Position numbers and translations under genes: made by a program. From positions 14,738,556-14,802,555 of the forward strand of contig JAIUCV010000001.1 in assembly GCA_026724425.1 (NCBI GenBank): a DNA stretch of 64,000 nucleotides, written 5' to 3'. The DNA comes from Erythrophleum ivorense. Its lineage: Eukaryota > Streptophyta > Magnoliopsida > Fabales > Fabaceae. The notes under the pieces were generated by a model. That model searched no databases. It was given only the letters and a program-made list of their open reading frames with translations, and was not told the DNA's origin. This document shows, piece by piece, positions 48,750 to 61,994 of this stretch; positions within the stretch are counted from its first letter, which is position 1; every line of letters begins with the position of its first letter.

Positions 48750-50180
48750 GGAATATCAATTTATTTGCTGACTTGCCGTGTTGTTTAGGTTGGGGTGCTC
48801 ATTCCACTTGGGATGGCTACGATTTCATTTCTGTTCCATTTTCTTTTAATTTTTTTTAAAGCCAATGATGCCTTAACTGAAATTTCTAGTGGATCTAGAT
48901 TCTCTCTATTTAGCATGTAAATGTATGATAAACATTTGAAAGGAGATAAAAAGAAAATAGAGAGTGGATGAAAAGAGAAAAAATAAACTCATACGTACTT
49001 TTATCTTACTCTCTCACTTAAATACATAATGTATTACTGTAAAAAATTATTATCTATTTCCAATCATGTAAGAATTAGTAAACAACTCCCTTTCTAAATC
49101 TTTGCTTTTAAAATCTTCATTTAACCCATATATATATATATATATATATATTCTAGTTTGAAATATTTAAAAGTTGTATTTAAAGATAAATTGCTCTTCT
49201 CTTTTAAGGGAGATGTTCAAATTATATAGTTCGTCTTTTTATTTTAAAAATACACACAGATTTTTTTAAAATAAAAAATAACAAAGATACCATCAAGAAT
49301 AATATTAATTTTGGTTAATAAATATAACTTATTAAAAATGTATTGCTTAAAATTTTATTTTAATATTATTTATGTTTGTGTTGAAAATCATAAATTGAAT
49401 TTATTCTAAAATTTTATTCAATTTATGGCAATCTTTAGTTTTGTTAATATATATTTCATACAAATGTTATTATTGAAATTAAATTACTATCTTTATATTG
49501 GTTAATCTTAAAAAATTTATTTTATGAATATATTTTTTAATTTTAATAATTATCTATTTTTGTCACATGATTTTATAATTTACTAAATTTAAAAGAGACT
49601 ATTTTATATTAGCCATATATATATATATGTAATATTTGTTATATTATATAAATAATAAATATAAAGAAATCTGGGTCAAAAGATGTATAATTATAATTTA
49701 TTATTTATTATATTTGAGGTAAAGTTAAACACATGTTTTGATATTAGGATAAGAAGTGTAATTTTTCAAAACTAATGAGAGAGTTGTGTAATTTAAATAT
49801 TTCTTAAAATAGGAGAAAGTAATTTACTTTAATACTTAAACACTTATGAAAATAATTTTTCCATCCTCTTTGTTACTGTAAACACATTATTAATTTACAT
49901 AAGGTGATAAATATTCTCACTTCAAGTGAAAAATTTCTCTATAATGACTATGATACCCTATCATAATCCACCTTGTTAAAGTCTTCTATGTTTTGTTACT
50001 CTTGCTTCTATTTAGAAAAAGAGAGGAAGTGAATACATATATACTTTTATTCTTTTATATCACTTTTTCTCCTAAATGTATGATATATTATTGCAAAGAA
50101 TCATAATCTATTTCCAATCACCTATTTCCTATATAACCTTTTCTTTGGAACCATGGGAACAAATTCCTTGCACTTCTTCT
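48750..50180. repeat. Spacer cassette, copy 4
   Basis: Copy of the cassette with the GTTGGGGTGCTCATTCCAC phrase, a (TA)n at about 49129-49151, and the closing CTCACTTCAAG and AAAGTCTTC phrases near 49920-49990. A second partial cassette follows directly (50190-50720), so unit 2 holds more cassette sequence here than unit 1. Confidence 0.55.
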
Positions 50181-50189
50181 TATCAAATG

Positions 50190-52701
50190 ATTTTATAATT
50201 TACTAAATTTAAAAAGAAGACTATTTTATATTGGCCAAATATATTTATAATACTTATTATATTATATAAATAATAAATATAAAGATATTTTGATCAAAAT
50301 AAGTGTAATTATAATTTATTCTTTGTCTTTTTGGATGTAAGTGTACCATATGTTTTGATTTTACAGTCGGGAGTGTAATTTTTCTAAATAGACAAGAGTT
50401 ATATAATTTAAATATTTCTTAAAGAAGGAGAAAGTAATTTATTCAACATTTAAACACCTTACAAAGATAATTTTTCCTTTTTACACATTACTAATATATA
50501 TATATATATATGTAAAGTGACAAATATTCTCACTTCAAGAAAATGCTTCTCTAATCACTGTGATAGAGTTCCCATCATAATCCACCTTGTTAAAGTCTTC
50601 CACATTTTGCTAGTCCCGCTTTTTCCAAGAAAAAATAACTCTTTGCCCATCAACCACGACAAACAATAAGCAATCACACAATTTAGTTACCTCATGAATA
50701 TGAGCCATATCTTTTCAGGAGTGAATGAAGCATCATGCATCATATATATGCAAATGTGCAATCTTAGTCCTTTAATTTTTTGTCAAGTTTCAATTTCATC
50801 TTTCAAATTTGTTTAATTCTACTTTGATCTCTTAAATTTCTAAAATCACTCAAAACTTTCCTTACCTCTAACTACATAAAAAAAGTCCCAATAGAAAGAA
50901 TATTAATTACAGCAGTGCTTTTCAAATTCTATTCACGTTCCTGACTCTTACCTTTAAAGTAGTTCACTTTTGTCCCAGAGTCCAAGTCTCCATTTAAAGT
51001 TTACAAAAATAGGTTTTTTTAGTGCCATTGGAATATCAATTATTTGCTCACACTCGTGATTTTCAAGTTGGGGAGCCCATTCCACACGTTGTGACTAAAA
51101 ATCAAATAGCAGTGAGTTGATCTTTTGGATTTTGAAAGAAACACTCCTTTTTAATTTTCAAATTTTAATCTTCTTTTTGCATTGGTAACCATTTTCTAAA
51201 AGAAAAAAGAAAGACTTGACTTGACATTAAAAGTAAAAGAAGAAAAAAAAAAGTAGATTGAGAGAAAATAAACCATAGACGAAACTTCGTGAGTTTTGCC
51301 TTTAAAGTAATTCACTTTTGTGCCATCGAGTCCAAGTCTCTCCATTTAAAGTGTACTAACATAAATCTCTTTAGTGCCACTGGAATATCAATTATTTGCT
51401 CACTCACGTGATTTTCAAGTTGGGCTGCCCATTCCTCACGTTCTTACTAAAAATCAAATAGCAATGAATTGATATTTTGGATTTTGAAAGAAACATCCCT
51501 TTTCAATTTTCAAATTGTAACCTTTTTTTTGGATTGGAAACCATTTTCTAAAAGAAAAGGAAAGATTTGACTTGACCTTAGAAGCGAAAGGAAAAACAAA
51601 AGTAGAATGAGAGAAAATGAACCATAGATGAAACTTCTTGGTTTTTGCCTTCTAGCCGTCCAAGTTGGAATATCTATTATTTGCTAACATGCCGTGATGT
51701 TTAGGTTGGGGTGCCCATTCCACACGGTATGGCAACAATTTGGCTTTTCTTCCACTGTTTTTTTTTTCTCCATGCCAAACATGCCTAACCCAAATGTCCA
51801 ATGGATCTAGATCATTTATGGTTAACAAGTAAATATACTGTGTGTATTTAAAGAAAAATAGAAAGAAAATAAGAAGTGAATAAAAAGAAATGTAATAAAC
51901 CTTTTTCTCCTAAAACTTTTTCTTTGCTAACAACCCATGTAAGAAGAGCAAACAATTCTCCTCTCAAATCTTCACTTTTAAGTATTCCTTTAACCCAAAA
52001 AGTTATATTAAAGGATAAAGTGCTCTTCTCTTTTAAAAGAGATGTTCAAATTATATATACTCTCTCTTTATTTTAATAATATATACAAATTTCTCTTGAA
52101 ACCAAAAAATAACCCAAAAAAACCATCAAGAATAATATTAATCTTTTAGTAAAAAATATGACATTAAAAATATATTTCTTAAACTGTTATTGTAATATTA
52201 TTTATTTTTTGTTGTAAATCATAAATTGAACTTATTCTAAAACTTTATGCAATTTATGACAATTCTTAGTTTTTTTAATATATATTTCATACAAATAATT
52301 AAATTATTATCTTTATATTGGTTAATCTTAAAAAATTTATTTTGTGAATATGTTTTAACTTTTGATAATTATTCATTTTCATCAAATAATTTTGTAATTT
52401 ACTAAATTTAAAAAGAGACTATTTTATATTGGTCAAATATATATAATACTTGTTATATAATATAAATAATAAATATAAAGATATTTGGATGAAAATAAGT
52501 GTGATTGTAATTTATTATATGTTATATTGGAGGTAAAGTGCAATGCATATTTTGGTCTTAGGATAAGAAGTGTAATTTTCTAAACTGATGAGAGAGCCAT
52601 GTAATTTAAACATTTTTTTAAAATAAGAGAAAGCTAACATTTAAACACCCTACGAAACTAATTTTTCCATTTACTTTGTTACTATAAACACATCATTAAT
52701 A

Positions 52702-52774
<73 letters not shown>

Positions 52775-53150
52775 GATAAATATTCTCACTTCAAGTGGAA
52801 AATTCTTCTCTAACCACTATGATAGAATCCCTATCAAAATCCACCTTACCCAAAAAAAAAAAAACTTTGTATCCGTCAACCACAACAAACTATATGCAAT
52901 CACACAATTTAGTTGCCTTATGAATATGAGCCATTTTTTATTTATAAAATATACTTTTTATTTGGAGTGAATGGAGCACCATACGCCATATATGCCAAGG
53001 GATCATTTCAAGAATTATTTGCATTGAAGAAGGTGCTTCTGGCTGAATTGTCAAGATTGGAATATCAATTATTTGCTCAACCCATAATTTTGAAGTTAGG
53101 ATACCCGTTTTACACGTTGTGACTAAAAGTTAAATAGCAATAAGTTGATC
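50190..53150. repeat. Spacer of unit 2 collinear with 7335-10340
   Basis: Close paralogue of the unit 1 spacer, including the two short GCCCATTCCACACG-type blocks (51030-51650) and the next cassette (51660-53130). Frames at 51876-52076 and 52913-53122 mirror frames in unit 1 without gene features. Confidence 0.75.
52719..52769. repeat. (TG)n microsatellite, about 51 bp
   Basis: Pure TG run preceded by a TA run (52701-52718). The same place in unit 1 (9889-9940) is a broken mixture of TA, TG and CG steps. Confidence 0.95.
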
Positions 53151-53767
53151 TTTGGATTTTCAAAGATACACTCCTTCTCAATTTTCAAATTTTATCCTTT
53201 TTTGGTGGTCATTGAAAATAAAATTTATCTTTAATAAAATTTTTACCTTAAGTGCACTAATAGCGATAATTATATGATCTAATAAAAAAAATTACATAAC
53301 CATTAACTGAAACATTAAAATAAAAATAAAATCAATGCATTTTCAGCATAATTAACAGGTTTTGGTATTTTTATTCTTTCATGTTTTAATTATAATTAAG
53401 TGGTTAACAACTTAATTAATTTGCTAACTTTTGGTCAGACTAAATAATCATTTCTTTTAAATTTTTGTTAATGGGTTTAATATGAAAATATTAAAAACAA
53501 AATACACTCAAGAACACTTAAATAAAAAGGTTTGTTGTAATTATCAAGTTGGGGTATGCCCTTTCCACACGTTGTGACTAAATCAAATCTGTAACTTTCT
53601 ATCTCCATCAGTATCTTATTACCTTTTTCTATATCTTCTTGCAAACTTTCCACATAAGAATAATAAAGATTCCCTCTCAAAGTCTTTACTTTTAAAGTCT
53701 TTCTTTAACACAAATAGTCACTATCAACAAAAAAAAGAAAGAGATCTAGCAGTTAAAATATAACTTT

Positions 53768-53831
53768 ATTGCGGTTTTCAGAACCATTATTAAGTCTTAG
53801 AACCTAACTATGGTTTGCCAAAAACCGCAAT
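53768..53831. repeat. 64-bp snap-back sequence, unit 2 copy
   Basis: Counterpart of 10950-11013, with the ATTGCGGTTTT inverted ends intact. Confidence 0.6.
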
Positions 53832-54447
53832 TGAGCCTTATATGGTGCAATTCAAGAAAAGTTGATCAAGAGCAAACATATGAAAGAGACTAGTCATTAG
53901 GAAAATTATTAATGTATATGCGAAATGATACATATTATCACTTCAAATTCAGTTATCACTATTCTGAATGAATATAAATTGAATCATATGAAAAATTTCT
54001 TGTGTAGTCACTATGAGAGATTTCTCCTCATCATAAGCCATCTTTTTAAAGTCTCCCACATTTGTTGTTCTTGTGCCTCTGAATGATAGCAAACTACATA
54101 TTTACAATTATACAATTTAGTTACCTTATGAATATCTCCCAGTCTCCGTCGTTTTTTTATGCTAATTTATTAATTGATTGATATACTTTATTTGCAGTTT
54201 CATCACACAAGTCCAGCTAAAGGAACCAAATGTTTTTGTTTTCTTTGCATCATTTATTTATGTGTTTTGTCATTATATTTGTAATTTGTATTCATCTTTT
54301 TTTTGGGCCTAAACAATTTGTCTACATTTTTAATACTAATATCGAACATTCTTAATTAAATATTTAAAATGATTACTAACATTTAAATTTTATAATAAAA
54401 TGCAGATATAATGAGAATGACTATATCTATATTATAGATGTTTGGTC

Positions 54448-54600
54448 AAAGTTTTAAATTACGGTTGTGGTTGCAGGAATTATAAAACGCGTTGCAAACG
54501 TTGCGGACCATTACGTTGTGGATTATTGCGGACGCGGCCTGGACCGCATCCGCAATATTGCGGCCGTATCAATGTGATGCGGTCTGCATTTTAAAACCTT
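54448..54600. mobile_element. GC-rich MITE-like insertion with hairpin core
   Basis: About 153 bp present in unit 2 but not at the matching point in unit 1 (near 11629). Ends AAAGTTTTAAATTACGG and CTGCATTTTAAAACCTT form imperfect terminal inverted repeats. The core has repeated GCGGAC/GTCCGC-type arms (GCGGACGCGG against CCGCATCCGC) that fold back. GC content is far above the surrounding DNA. Target duplication is blurred. Mutator- or hAT-type MITE is possible; not resolved. Confidence 0.65.
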
Positions 54601-54962
54601 GTATTTAGTGATATAATTGCATAATCATTACACTAAATGAATGTTTCTCTCTATAATTTTATAACTATCTCATAAAGCGTTAATGTTACCATATCTTTAT
54701 TTAGTTTAATTATCATTTATGTATCAAATCGTACCTCAATTTCTATATATTATTAATTCAATTTATTTAGTCTTTATGAGACGATAAGTCATGCTCTAAA
54801 AATTAATTTCTCCCAAAACATGTTGAGCTTCCATGTCTTAATTCTCAAGAATGGAAATAGGAAATCATCACTGATATTACTGCAACTAGAATTAGAAAGA
54901 TGAAATCAATATGAGCTAGTGCAAGTAACAAAACTGCCAACAGAATACATTGCTTTCTTGTC

Positions 54963-55031
54963 ATGGATAAAGATCAACCATTGCTTGAGACTGCAGGTAA
55001 TGCATCACTAGGCCCAAATCAGAGTATGTAA
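54963..55031 (+). other. Conserved 22-codon frame MDKDQPLLETAG, unit 2 copy
   Basis: Counterpart of 11988-12056 with identical peptide and the same putative donor-like GCAGGTAATG. Function unknown. Confidence 0.25.
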
Positions 55032-55440
55032 TCTCGAGTTCCAAATATTAAAAGCCCAGAGAACCCATAATGGTGAAGAGAAAGAAGCATGACATTGTTT
55101 CTTTTATTTCTTTTATAGTTTCCTATTGTAATACCTCCTTATTGAGGCTTTGACAATGTTACATTCAGAATATAAAATACTCAGAAGCGTATACTCATCA
55201 AATATTCTGTTCTTCAAGTTCTGCTTTAAAGGAATCCAAATATGCCCATCTCGTTTTGTTTGTTATATATGGATAGATATATAGGAGTTCGAATCTGCCA
55301 AAAAACAATACTGTCATCGACTGGCCTAATGAACAAGAGTGTACTAAGATCAAATAGATGAATCACAACTTCATTATTCTTGTTCAACATAGAATTTGAG
55401 ATATAAAACCCACTCGAGAAAATAACAAGATAAATAAGTC

Positions 55441-55545
55441 CTTGTTTATTGGAATGTGCTACTTAATCATTAGTGGGGAAGAAACCTAGGGCCGCAATCA
55501 AAGCCCCAGTCACTATAGGTGGTTCCCCTAAACCATTTTAACCGT
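55441..55545. other. Unit-specific segment of about 105 bp
   Basis: Between AAATAAGT and ATGTACCTTTTAGCAC, unit 2 has about 105 bp (with ACCTAGGGCCGCAATC) where unit 1 has about 12 different bases (12473-12484). No terminal repeats are visible. Insertion here or replacement in unit 1 cannot be told apart. Confidence 0.5.
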
Positions 55546-55727
55546 ATATGTACCTTTTAGCACTAAATCATGCTGCTCATCTGGTTTTAGGATTTAGGAA
55601 TTTAAGTTTATTGCATAAACAAAAACAAGTGAGAATAGTTCAAAAGAATGAGTGGAATCAGCCATGCTATTTTCATTTAACTAATCAATTTTTAATGACA
55701 GCCCACTACAGCAATGACTGAGAAGTA

Positions 55728-55903
55728 AAACGCTTATTATAATAATGCCGACCTCCAAATTTGTCTAGAAATAATTCTGCTCCTTTTATTTATGGAGCAC
55801 ATGCTTATGTCTTCTCTATGAAAAGGAAGAGAGGTCAAGAAAGGAAAAAGGTTTAAGAATAAAAAAGAAACTCAAACATCAGTGAAATGTGATTGAATTA
55901 TAA
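55728..55903. other. Unit-specific segment of about 175 bp
   Basis: Present in unit 2 between GAGAAGT and ACAGTTTACC, absent from unit 1 (near 12660). There are no inverted ends. A deletion in unit 1 is as likely as an insertion here. Confidence 0.5.
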
Positions 55904-56462
55904 CAGTTTACCCCTTTACATATAAGTTTTTGACCATGAACACACTTTATTTATTGATGCAACTTCTACACACCATGAAGCTAACAATTTTAACGCCGTC
56001 ATGGATCTTGTTAAAGAACATGTATTTGGGACACTAGAATGAGTCAGATTTTTTTGAACATAACTGGATTCCGAAACTTGGGGAATTTGATGTTATTATT
56101 TGATCAATTATCTTTATATAACAGTTTTTCCCTCTCCTTTTTTTTTCCTCCCTTTTTATTTGATAAGTTTTGATGTCCTTTCTCTTGCTTGATGAAAATG
56201 CCTTTCCCCTTACTTTGTAGTTATATTAGTGAATTATGTAAACTGAATTATTAAAGTTTTAACTGAAGTAGAAGACAACACAGTTTTGATTTTATAAGAT
56301 ATATCCTCAAAACATTTTTTGCGTGCGTAAGTGGGGTGCTTAGTTGATTAATTTTCTTTTTGAGGAGATTTGACTCCACCCAGCAGTGTGATGAATTTGT
56401 TATATTTTGTTTGGTGAAGATGCATAACTTTACTTGATAATCTTATCAAATGCCTAGTTTGA

Positions 56463-57860
56463 TGTTGCTAATTTTGAAGCGTACACGCAAGTATACGTAT
56501 CGCAACAGTAATAAAGTGATGAATAGAGTATCGTTCCCACGAGGATTTGTGACTAAGATAATTGCTAAGTACTAAAATTGTGCACCTTAATCTAAATTAA
56601 GCCAACAATAAAAGGTAATATGAAATTAAACTAAACTAAAGATATAAAAAAATGAGAGACACCATTCTAGATGAAATTGGAAAGTAAAATGATTTGGGAT
56701 TATGACTTCTTCTAGCATTTCATATGAACTAATTACCTCTCTTTATTTTGCTTTTAATGTCATTAATAGCCTAGGATTCTAATTTACCTATAAGCATCTT
56801 CCGAATTACATATAGTCATTCCCCTAACCAATCCATAATTCCTTATGCAATTAAGTTAGAGGCTTAATCAAGAACATGTCCTAATATGGCTATGTGAGGC
56901 TAGTAGGTATATTCCTATCCTACAAGCGAATCAATCTACTCAACATTGCAAATTTCATGAACCCACACTACACAATCCATGGTCAAGTCCTAAAATCCCT
57001 TTTCCAAGTTCATTTAGGTTACCCAAATCATCTAATGATTTCCACACACTTAGAAGCATGAAGCATAAGGATTACGTAATTAATTCATACCATTAATTGC
57101 AAATAAAGAGAGTAAATATAACATATTACAAACTAGAGTTCATTACAATCCCAAATCAACAAGTTTAGCTCATAACTATAGGAAATAGCAACATTAAGAA
57201 CAGAGCATAAATCAAATGGGTAAAGAAATACAAGGAAAAGCAAGAAAAGAAGAGAAAAACGAATTTAATCGGTGAATCTTCCATAAATCCAAGCTTCTTC
57301 CATGGCATTTGAAGCTCCAAACCCTTCATTCTCCTCTCCAAAACCTTCAGAATGGCGGCCTCTTCTCGAAGAAGTCTTGGAAGCCCTTTAAAACCCTAAA
57401 AAACGCAACCAAAAACGGTGCGTTCAGCAGCGGTTTTGAGCGCCATCTTTTGCTCTTTTGTCTTTTCTTCTTTGTTTCTTCCTTTTTCTTTTTCTATTTC
57501 TTTTTGATCATTTTTCAACAAATCTCAATACTTGTTCTTTGTATTTCAAAACTTCTAAACTTGTTTCTTTATAATTGTAACCCTACAAAAATATAAAATT
57601 TATCTAATTAATATTTATAATCTACCAACAAAGATTAAATAATTTAGCAACATAAAAATATAAATAAAAACACAAAATACAACTTAACTAAAATAAAAAT
57701 AAAAAAAATCAAAAGTGAAGAAATAAAACCAAACTTACTAAATACTAACTTAACTAACATTTATTAATTTTATAAGTAAAAAAAACATAAAATAAGTTCA
57801 ATATTTATATGATAAATCCCTTAAAATATTGAGAAAATCATGACAATTTAGGACTTATCA
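56463..57860. mobile_element. Element E: solo LTR (TGTTGCTA...GACTTATCA), 1398 bp
   Basis: Inserted in the D1-equivalent intron DNA; the empty site is at 13216-13220 in unit 1 (GCCTAGTTTGACTC). It starts TG, ends CA and is flanked by perfect 5-bp duplications TTTGA (56458-56462 and 57861-57865). It contains the phrase ATCGTTCCCACGAGGA (56530-56545), typical of plant LTRs. No internal region and no second LTR, so it is a solo LTR left by recombination. A 95-codon frame inside is not a gene. Confidence 0.93.
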
Positions 57861-58950
57861 TTTGACTCTTAAAGTGTTGTTTAGATTTTTTTCTTTAATT
57901 TTTTGACATGTCTACACTAGTTGATTTCCTGAAAAAATTGGATCACTTATTTATTTTTTCCCCTTTAACTTCAATGGTATTTCCGTCTTCTATTTCATTT
58001 ATTTTTAAGACTATTAGAAAATTTATGTATATTGCAATGCATTGTTTGCGTGCTAGTTAGATATGGGACACTGCTGATCAAGAGAGATTTCAAAGTCTTG
58101 GAGTTGCATTTTATAGAGGGGCAGATTGTTGTGTCCTTGTCTATGGTGTTAACTTCATGATGTCGTTTGATGTTCCTGAAAATTGGCATGAGGAATTTCT
58201 GAAAGAGGTCCTTCTTGTTTATATTTATCCTGTTATTTTTGTTGCTTCGGGTGATTCGCATGATATCCTTGCTTGCTTGGTTCTGCATGTTTGTTTGTGT
58301 GATATGTTATTAGAAAATGGTAGGCCTTAAATTTGAATTGCTTATTTCTGCTGGATGCCTATTATTATTGTGGACTATTGGTTTTATTCTGTCCTGAACA
58401 ATGTGGATCATGGCATCAGCAATTGAGAAATTGTTAGAGATGAAGTTGTATGCTTGCTTTAGGGGTCATTTGGCATGAGGATGGAAAGGGATTCTCTTTC
58501 AATCCTTTTTTATTCAATATTTATTATGTCTTTGTTACCATCATTCAACAATATTTGTTCCTTTTTTATTACTTTTTATAAAGTAAGGACAAGATAATTA
58601 TTTTTTATCTATAGAATCACTTTTTTTTTCATTCTATTTTCCTTTCCATTTTGTGTACCACTTCTTTCATTCCATTGCTTTAGTTTACTCCCACTTCCTC
58701 ATCTTTTTGTCATATTGTTTGTAGAGAAGTTTCTACTATCTCTTGCAGCTTAGACTTAGCTAGTGTGTGCTTGTTGGGGCTTGGGATTGGAAATTAGAGA
58801 GAGAAAAACAGGGTTTTATTTCCATTCATGTGAAAGGTTGTTTAGATGATCGTCACAGTGTCAGTCTTTTCCATGCTTTTGTTTTCAGATAAAAACCTGT
58901 ATTCTTGCATAATATCTTGACCATGATTATCGTATGACAGTTAAGTAGAT

Positions 58951-59345
58951 ATGCTGTGGGGTCATAGAACCTAAACCCAGCATAATCATTACCTTGTTTC
59001 TTGGCTCATCTGGAAGCCGAATATTCATATGAAGTTAGAGGTTTTGTTTGGTCTGTGGTACATACTAGGATTATTACTGATGTTTTATTACAGAAGACAA
59101 TACGTGACATGTGATACAATATGCTCATTGTTAATTATGTTTGCATTATCTGAACGCTTGGAGCTTGTGGTTATATTATTTGTTTGATACTATTTTGGTG
59201 TATTTGGACTGAAATGAATTCAAGAATTCTACTTTATCCTTTATGGGGTAGAATTGTTCATCTTGCTTCCATTGGATGTTCAGCTCATTGGTTGTTTATG
59301 GGAGTTCACTTGGGATTTTCAGAGAGATTAAGGGTCCTTTTCTAG
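58951..59345 (+). mobile_element. LINE tail fragment, unit 2 copy
   Basis: Counterpart of 14287-14690 in the intron between Rab7 exons 3 and 4. The stretch translating as a WTE.NSRI-like motif is kept, with extra substitutions. Inherited with the unit. Confidence 0.4.
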
Positions 59346-60409
59346 TTTGACTATATGTCAAGAACCCAATCTTCCAAAAACCTAAGCCAGTTAGGAGGAA
59401 GCCCAGGATTGATTTTCACACAAAAACCTTTTGGGCTTGAAACTTGGATGAAGAAGAGACCCACTCTACCTTGTGTTGAAATTAATTTAATTAGGAAAAT
59501 GAGGGCAACAAGAGTTAAACTCTTGACTCTGACTATTTGGTCAAAAAAGTTCTGCTACCATATAAAAAATTAACTCTTGCAACGACTTAAGCTATTAGAA
59601 AAGGTCCAAGACAGGATCTCTTTATAGATGGGGAAGTTTGTAATTTTATTTTCAATATATGAAAAAGAAATCCTTGTTTAAGTGATATTACATTTAAAAA
59701 AGCCTAAAAGCGTCTGAAGGATGCATTCAAAATGTCACTTTGCCTGATTGTTTCAAATGAGTATCACTTCTTACGATTCAAATGTTTCATAAAAATCTAG
59801 TAGTCTCCACTGGGAAGATAATTTAACAGCAGCTTTTGTAGAGAACTCTTTAACATCTTCTATGGGTTCTTCTCATTCTGAAATATAGAATTGGCATATT
59901 TAAGCCAAAGTGTTTGCATAAAGTCAGCCCGTACCGCTAACTAGTCAAAACCTTTTTTTTTTTTCAATTTTCCATTTTTACAGTTCATAATATCCTGCCC
60001 AATGCAGAACAAAGAGAGTAAATACTTCTAAACTATAGCAACCAACTCAATGCTGGAGAAAAGTTGATTCTTTATATCTGTTTACAAATAATACTAACTA
60101 ACAACTGCCAGTCCTTTTACTGGTTAGCTGTTGAAATGCAGTAAAGCGAAGCTGTCCAAAGGAAGGAACTTCAAAATGATTCTGACTTGATCAATTGATT
60201 CCTTAGCATAATCCATAGGCCATGTCTCCTATTTCTGAAGCTATTTTTATTGACCATCCAATTAACATTTCAAATTGTAATGGGACATCCATTTATTAAC
60301 CTTCCTATTAATTTGATGTAGCTCACTCTCATGTACGAACTAATGACATTCTTATCTAGGTAAAAAAAATTTCCTATTTCTAGTAATTGGGACCTGGAAT
60401 CACTTCAAT

Positions 60410-61020
60410 GGAGCCTCCACACACCATGAAGCTACCAATTCTACACCAAGTGTCGTGTATCTTATTATTAAACCTTTTTTGCGGACACTAGACTGATTCA
60501 TATTTACTTTAATACGTGGGTTCTGAAAATTGACAAGTTTGATGCTATTAGTTGATCTATTCTCTTTAATATTATTTTTTTTTCTACTTTCTTCCTTGTT
60601 TTCCCTTTTATGTAATAAGTTTTGATGTCACTTCCCTTGCCTGATGCAAATGCTTTTGCCCCCTCCTTCGCAGTTTTATCAATATATTATATAAACTGAA
60701 TTATTATAGTTTTAACTAAAGTAGAAGACAACAAAGTTTTGATTCTATTAAATATACTGCATTGGTTGTGTGATTTTCTATTTGAAGAGATCTGAGTCCA
60801 CCCAGTGTGATGAATTATTGATACTTTGTTTGGTGAAGACGCAGACCTAGACTTGATAATCTCAGCATGCCTGTTCTGGTGGCTAGATGGCTAGTTTGAG
60901 CGTTGCTTAAATTTTTTCTTCCTTCACTAATATTTGAATCTTCGACGTCTTTATACTTGTTGATTCATCGTTTTCCTGTCAAAATTCGATGGCCTTTTTT
61001 TTCCCTTGACTTTTGTTTTC
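60410..61020 (+). repeat. Internal duplicate D2, unit 2 copy
   Basis: Matches 15755-16360 closely and the D1 segments distantly. It precedes exon 4 of relic 2. Confidence 0.65.
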
Positions 61021-61457
61021 TGAATAAAGATGAGTTTTATTAAGATTAATGTTCTCATTAAAACGCAGGCGAATTATCCTAATCCTTGGAAATTTCCATT
61101 TATATTGCTTGGAAGCAAGATTGATATTGATGGGGGAATAGTCGACTGGTAAGCAGATGATACTGCACTTTTGGGTTTCCTTACAGCTTTTTTTGGCGTA
61201 AGAGGAGTAATTGAACTTGTGATCTTTTACCCGAACCCTCACCCATCCTCCACCTAAGGAGCCTCAGGCGGTTAGTCTCGTGATAGCTTGCATAAAGGTC
61301 TAATTATCTTGAATTCAGGTCTCTCAGAAGAAAGCAAAGGACTGGTGTGCTTCAAAAGGACACATCATCAAAAGAGGATTAAAATGTTGATGCCACATTT
61401 TTATGTATTGCTAAGATTGCTCTAGCAAACGAGCATAAGCAGGACATGCAAGTTTTG

Positions 61458-61795
61458 CTTTAGATTTGCATGCATGTACTCAAAATCATATGAAGATATT
61501 TTCACCACAAAAAAGGAAAAAAAAATCATATGAATATGTGTCTCTTACTCTTCGTCAAGAATGATAAAACCTCCAAGTAACTCTGTACTAATCAAACAGG
61601 GAAATAGCAGAACTATCCTATCAAACACACATAAATAGGCGGAATTGTATAACTCAGTAGCAAATGACAGTAAATGGTCCTAGAAAACAGAGCATAAAGG
61701 AAATATGCATGAAAGCAATAAGGATAGGCTTGTAGCTTTCGAGAGGCTAGAATCTCTCCCAAGATTTTCCACAGAAATTTCTCCACACCCTTCTG
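61458..61795. other. Unit 2-specific intron segment (about 340 bp)
   Basis: Homology with unit 1 stops just after exon 5 and resumes at the ATAGAC...CTCTCTCTACCTCCTCAG stretch. Unit 1 has about 275 unrelated bp here, including the MITE-like 16792-16967. No terminal repeats are seen in the unit 2 version. Confidence 0.6.
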
Positions 61796-61913
61796 TATAA
61801 TAGACCCCTCTCTCTACCTCCTCAGATCCTCAGAATCAGCATTTGACAGAGTTAGTTATTGACTCAATTCCCTTTTCTGCCGTCCTTGCTATCTCATAGC
61901 GGGGTTTTCAATC

Positions 61914-61994
61914 ATGGCCCATGGGTTCTTACACCTTTTCCTCCTTGTTTCTTCTGCTGTACACTTTGGTAACGCTAGGCCCATCAATGAATAA
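61914..61994 (+). other. Orphan signal-peptide exon, unit 2 copy
   Basis: Counterpart of 17183-17263. The 26-codon frame beginning MAHGFLHLFLLVSS is kept, with a Thr to Ala change after it, and ends at TAA. Confidence 0.35.

Noticed and set aside
52722..52970. Frame with a long Cys-Val repeat
   Set aside because: It is the translation of the (TG)n microsatellite.
57309..57596. 95-codon frame in element E
   Set aside because: It lies within a solo LTR and shows no domain; the Phe-rich tail reflects T-rich DNA.
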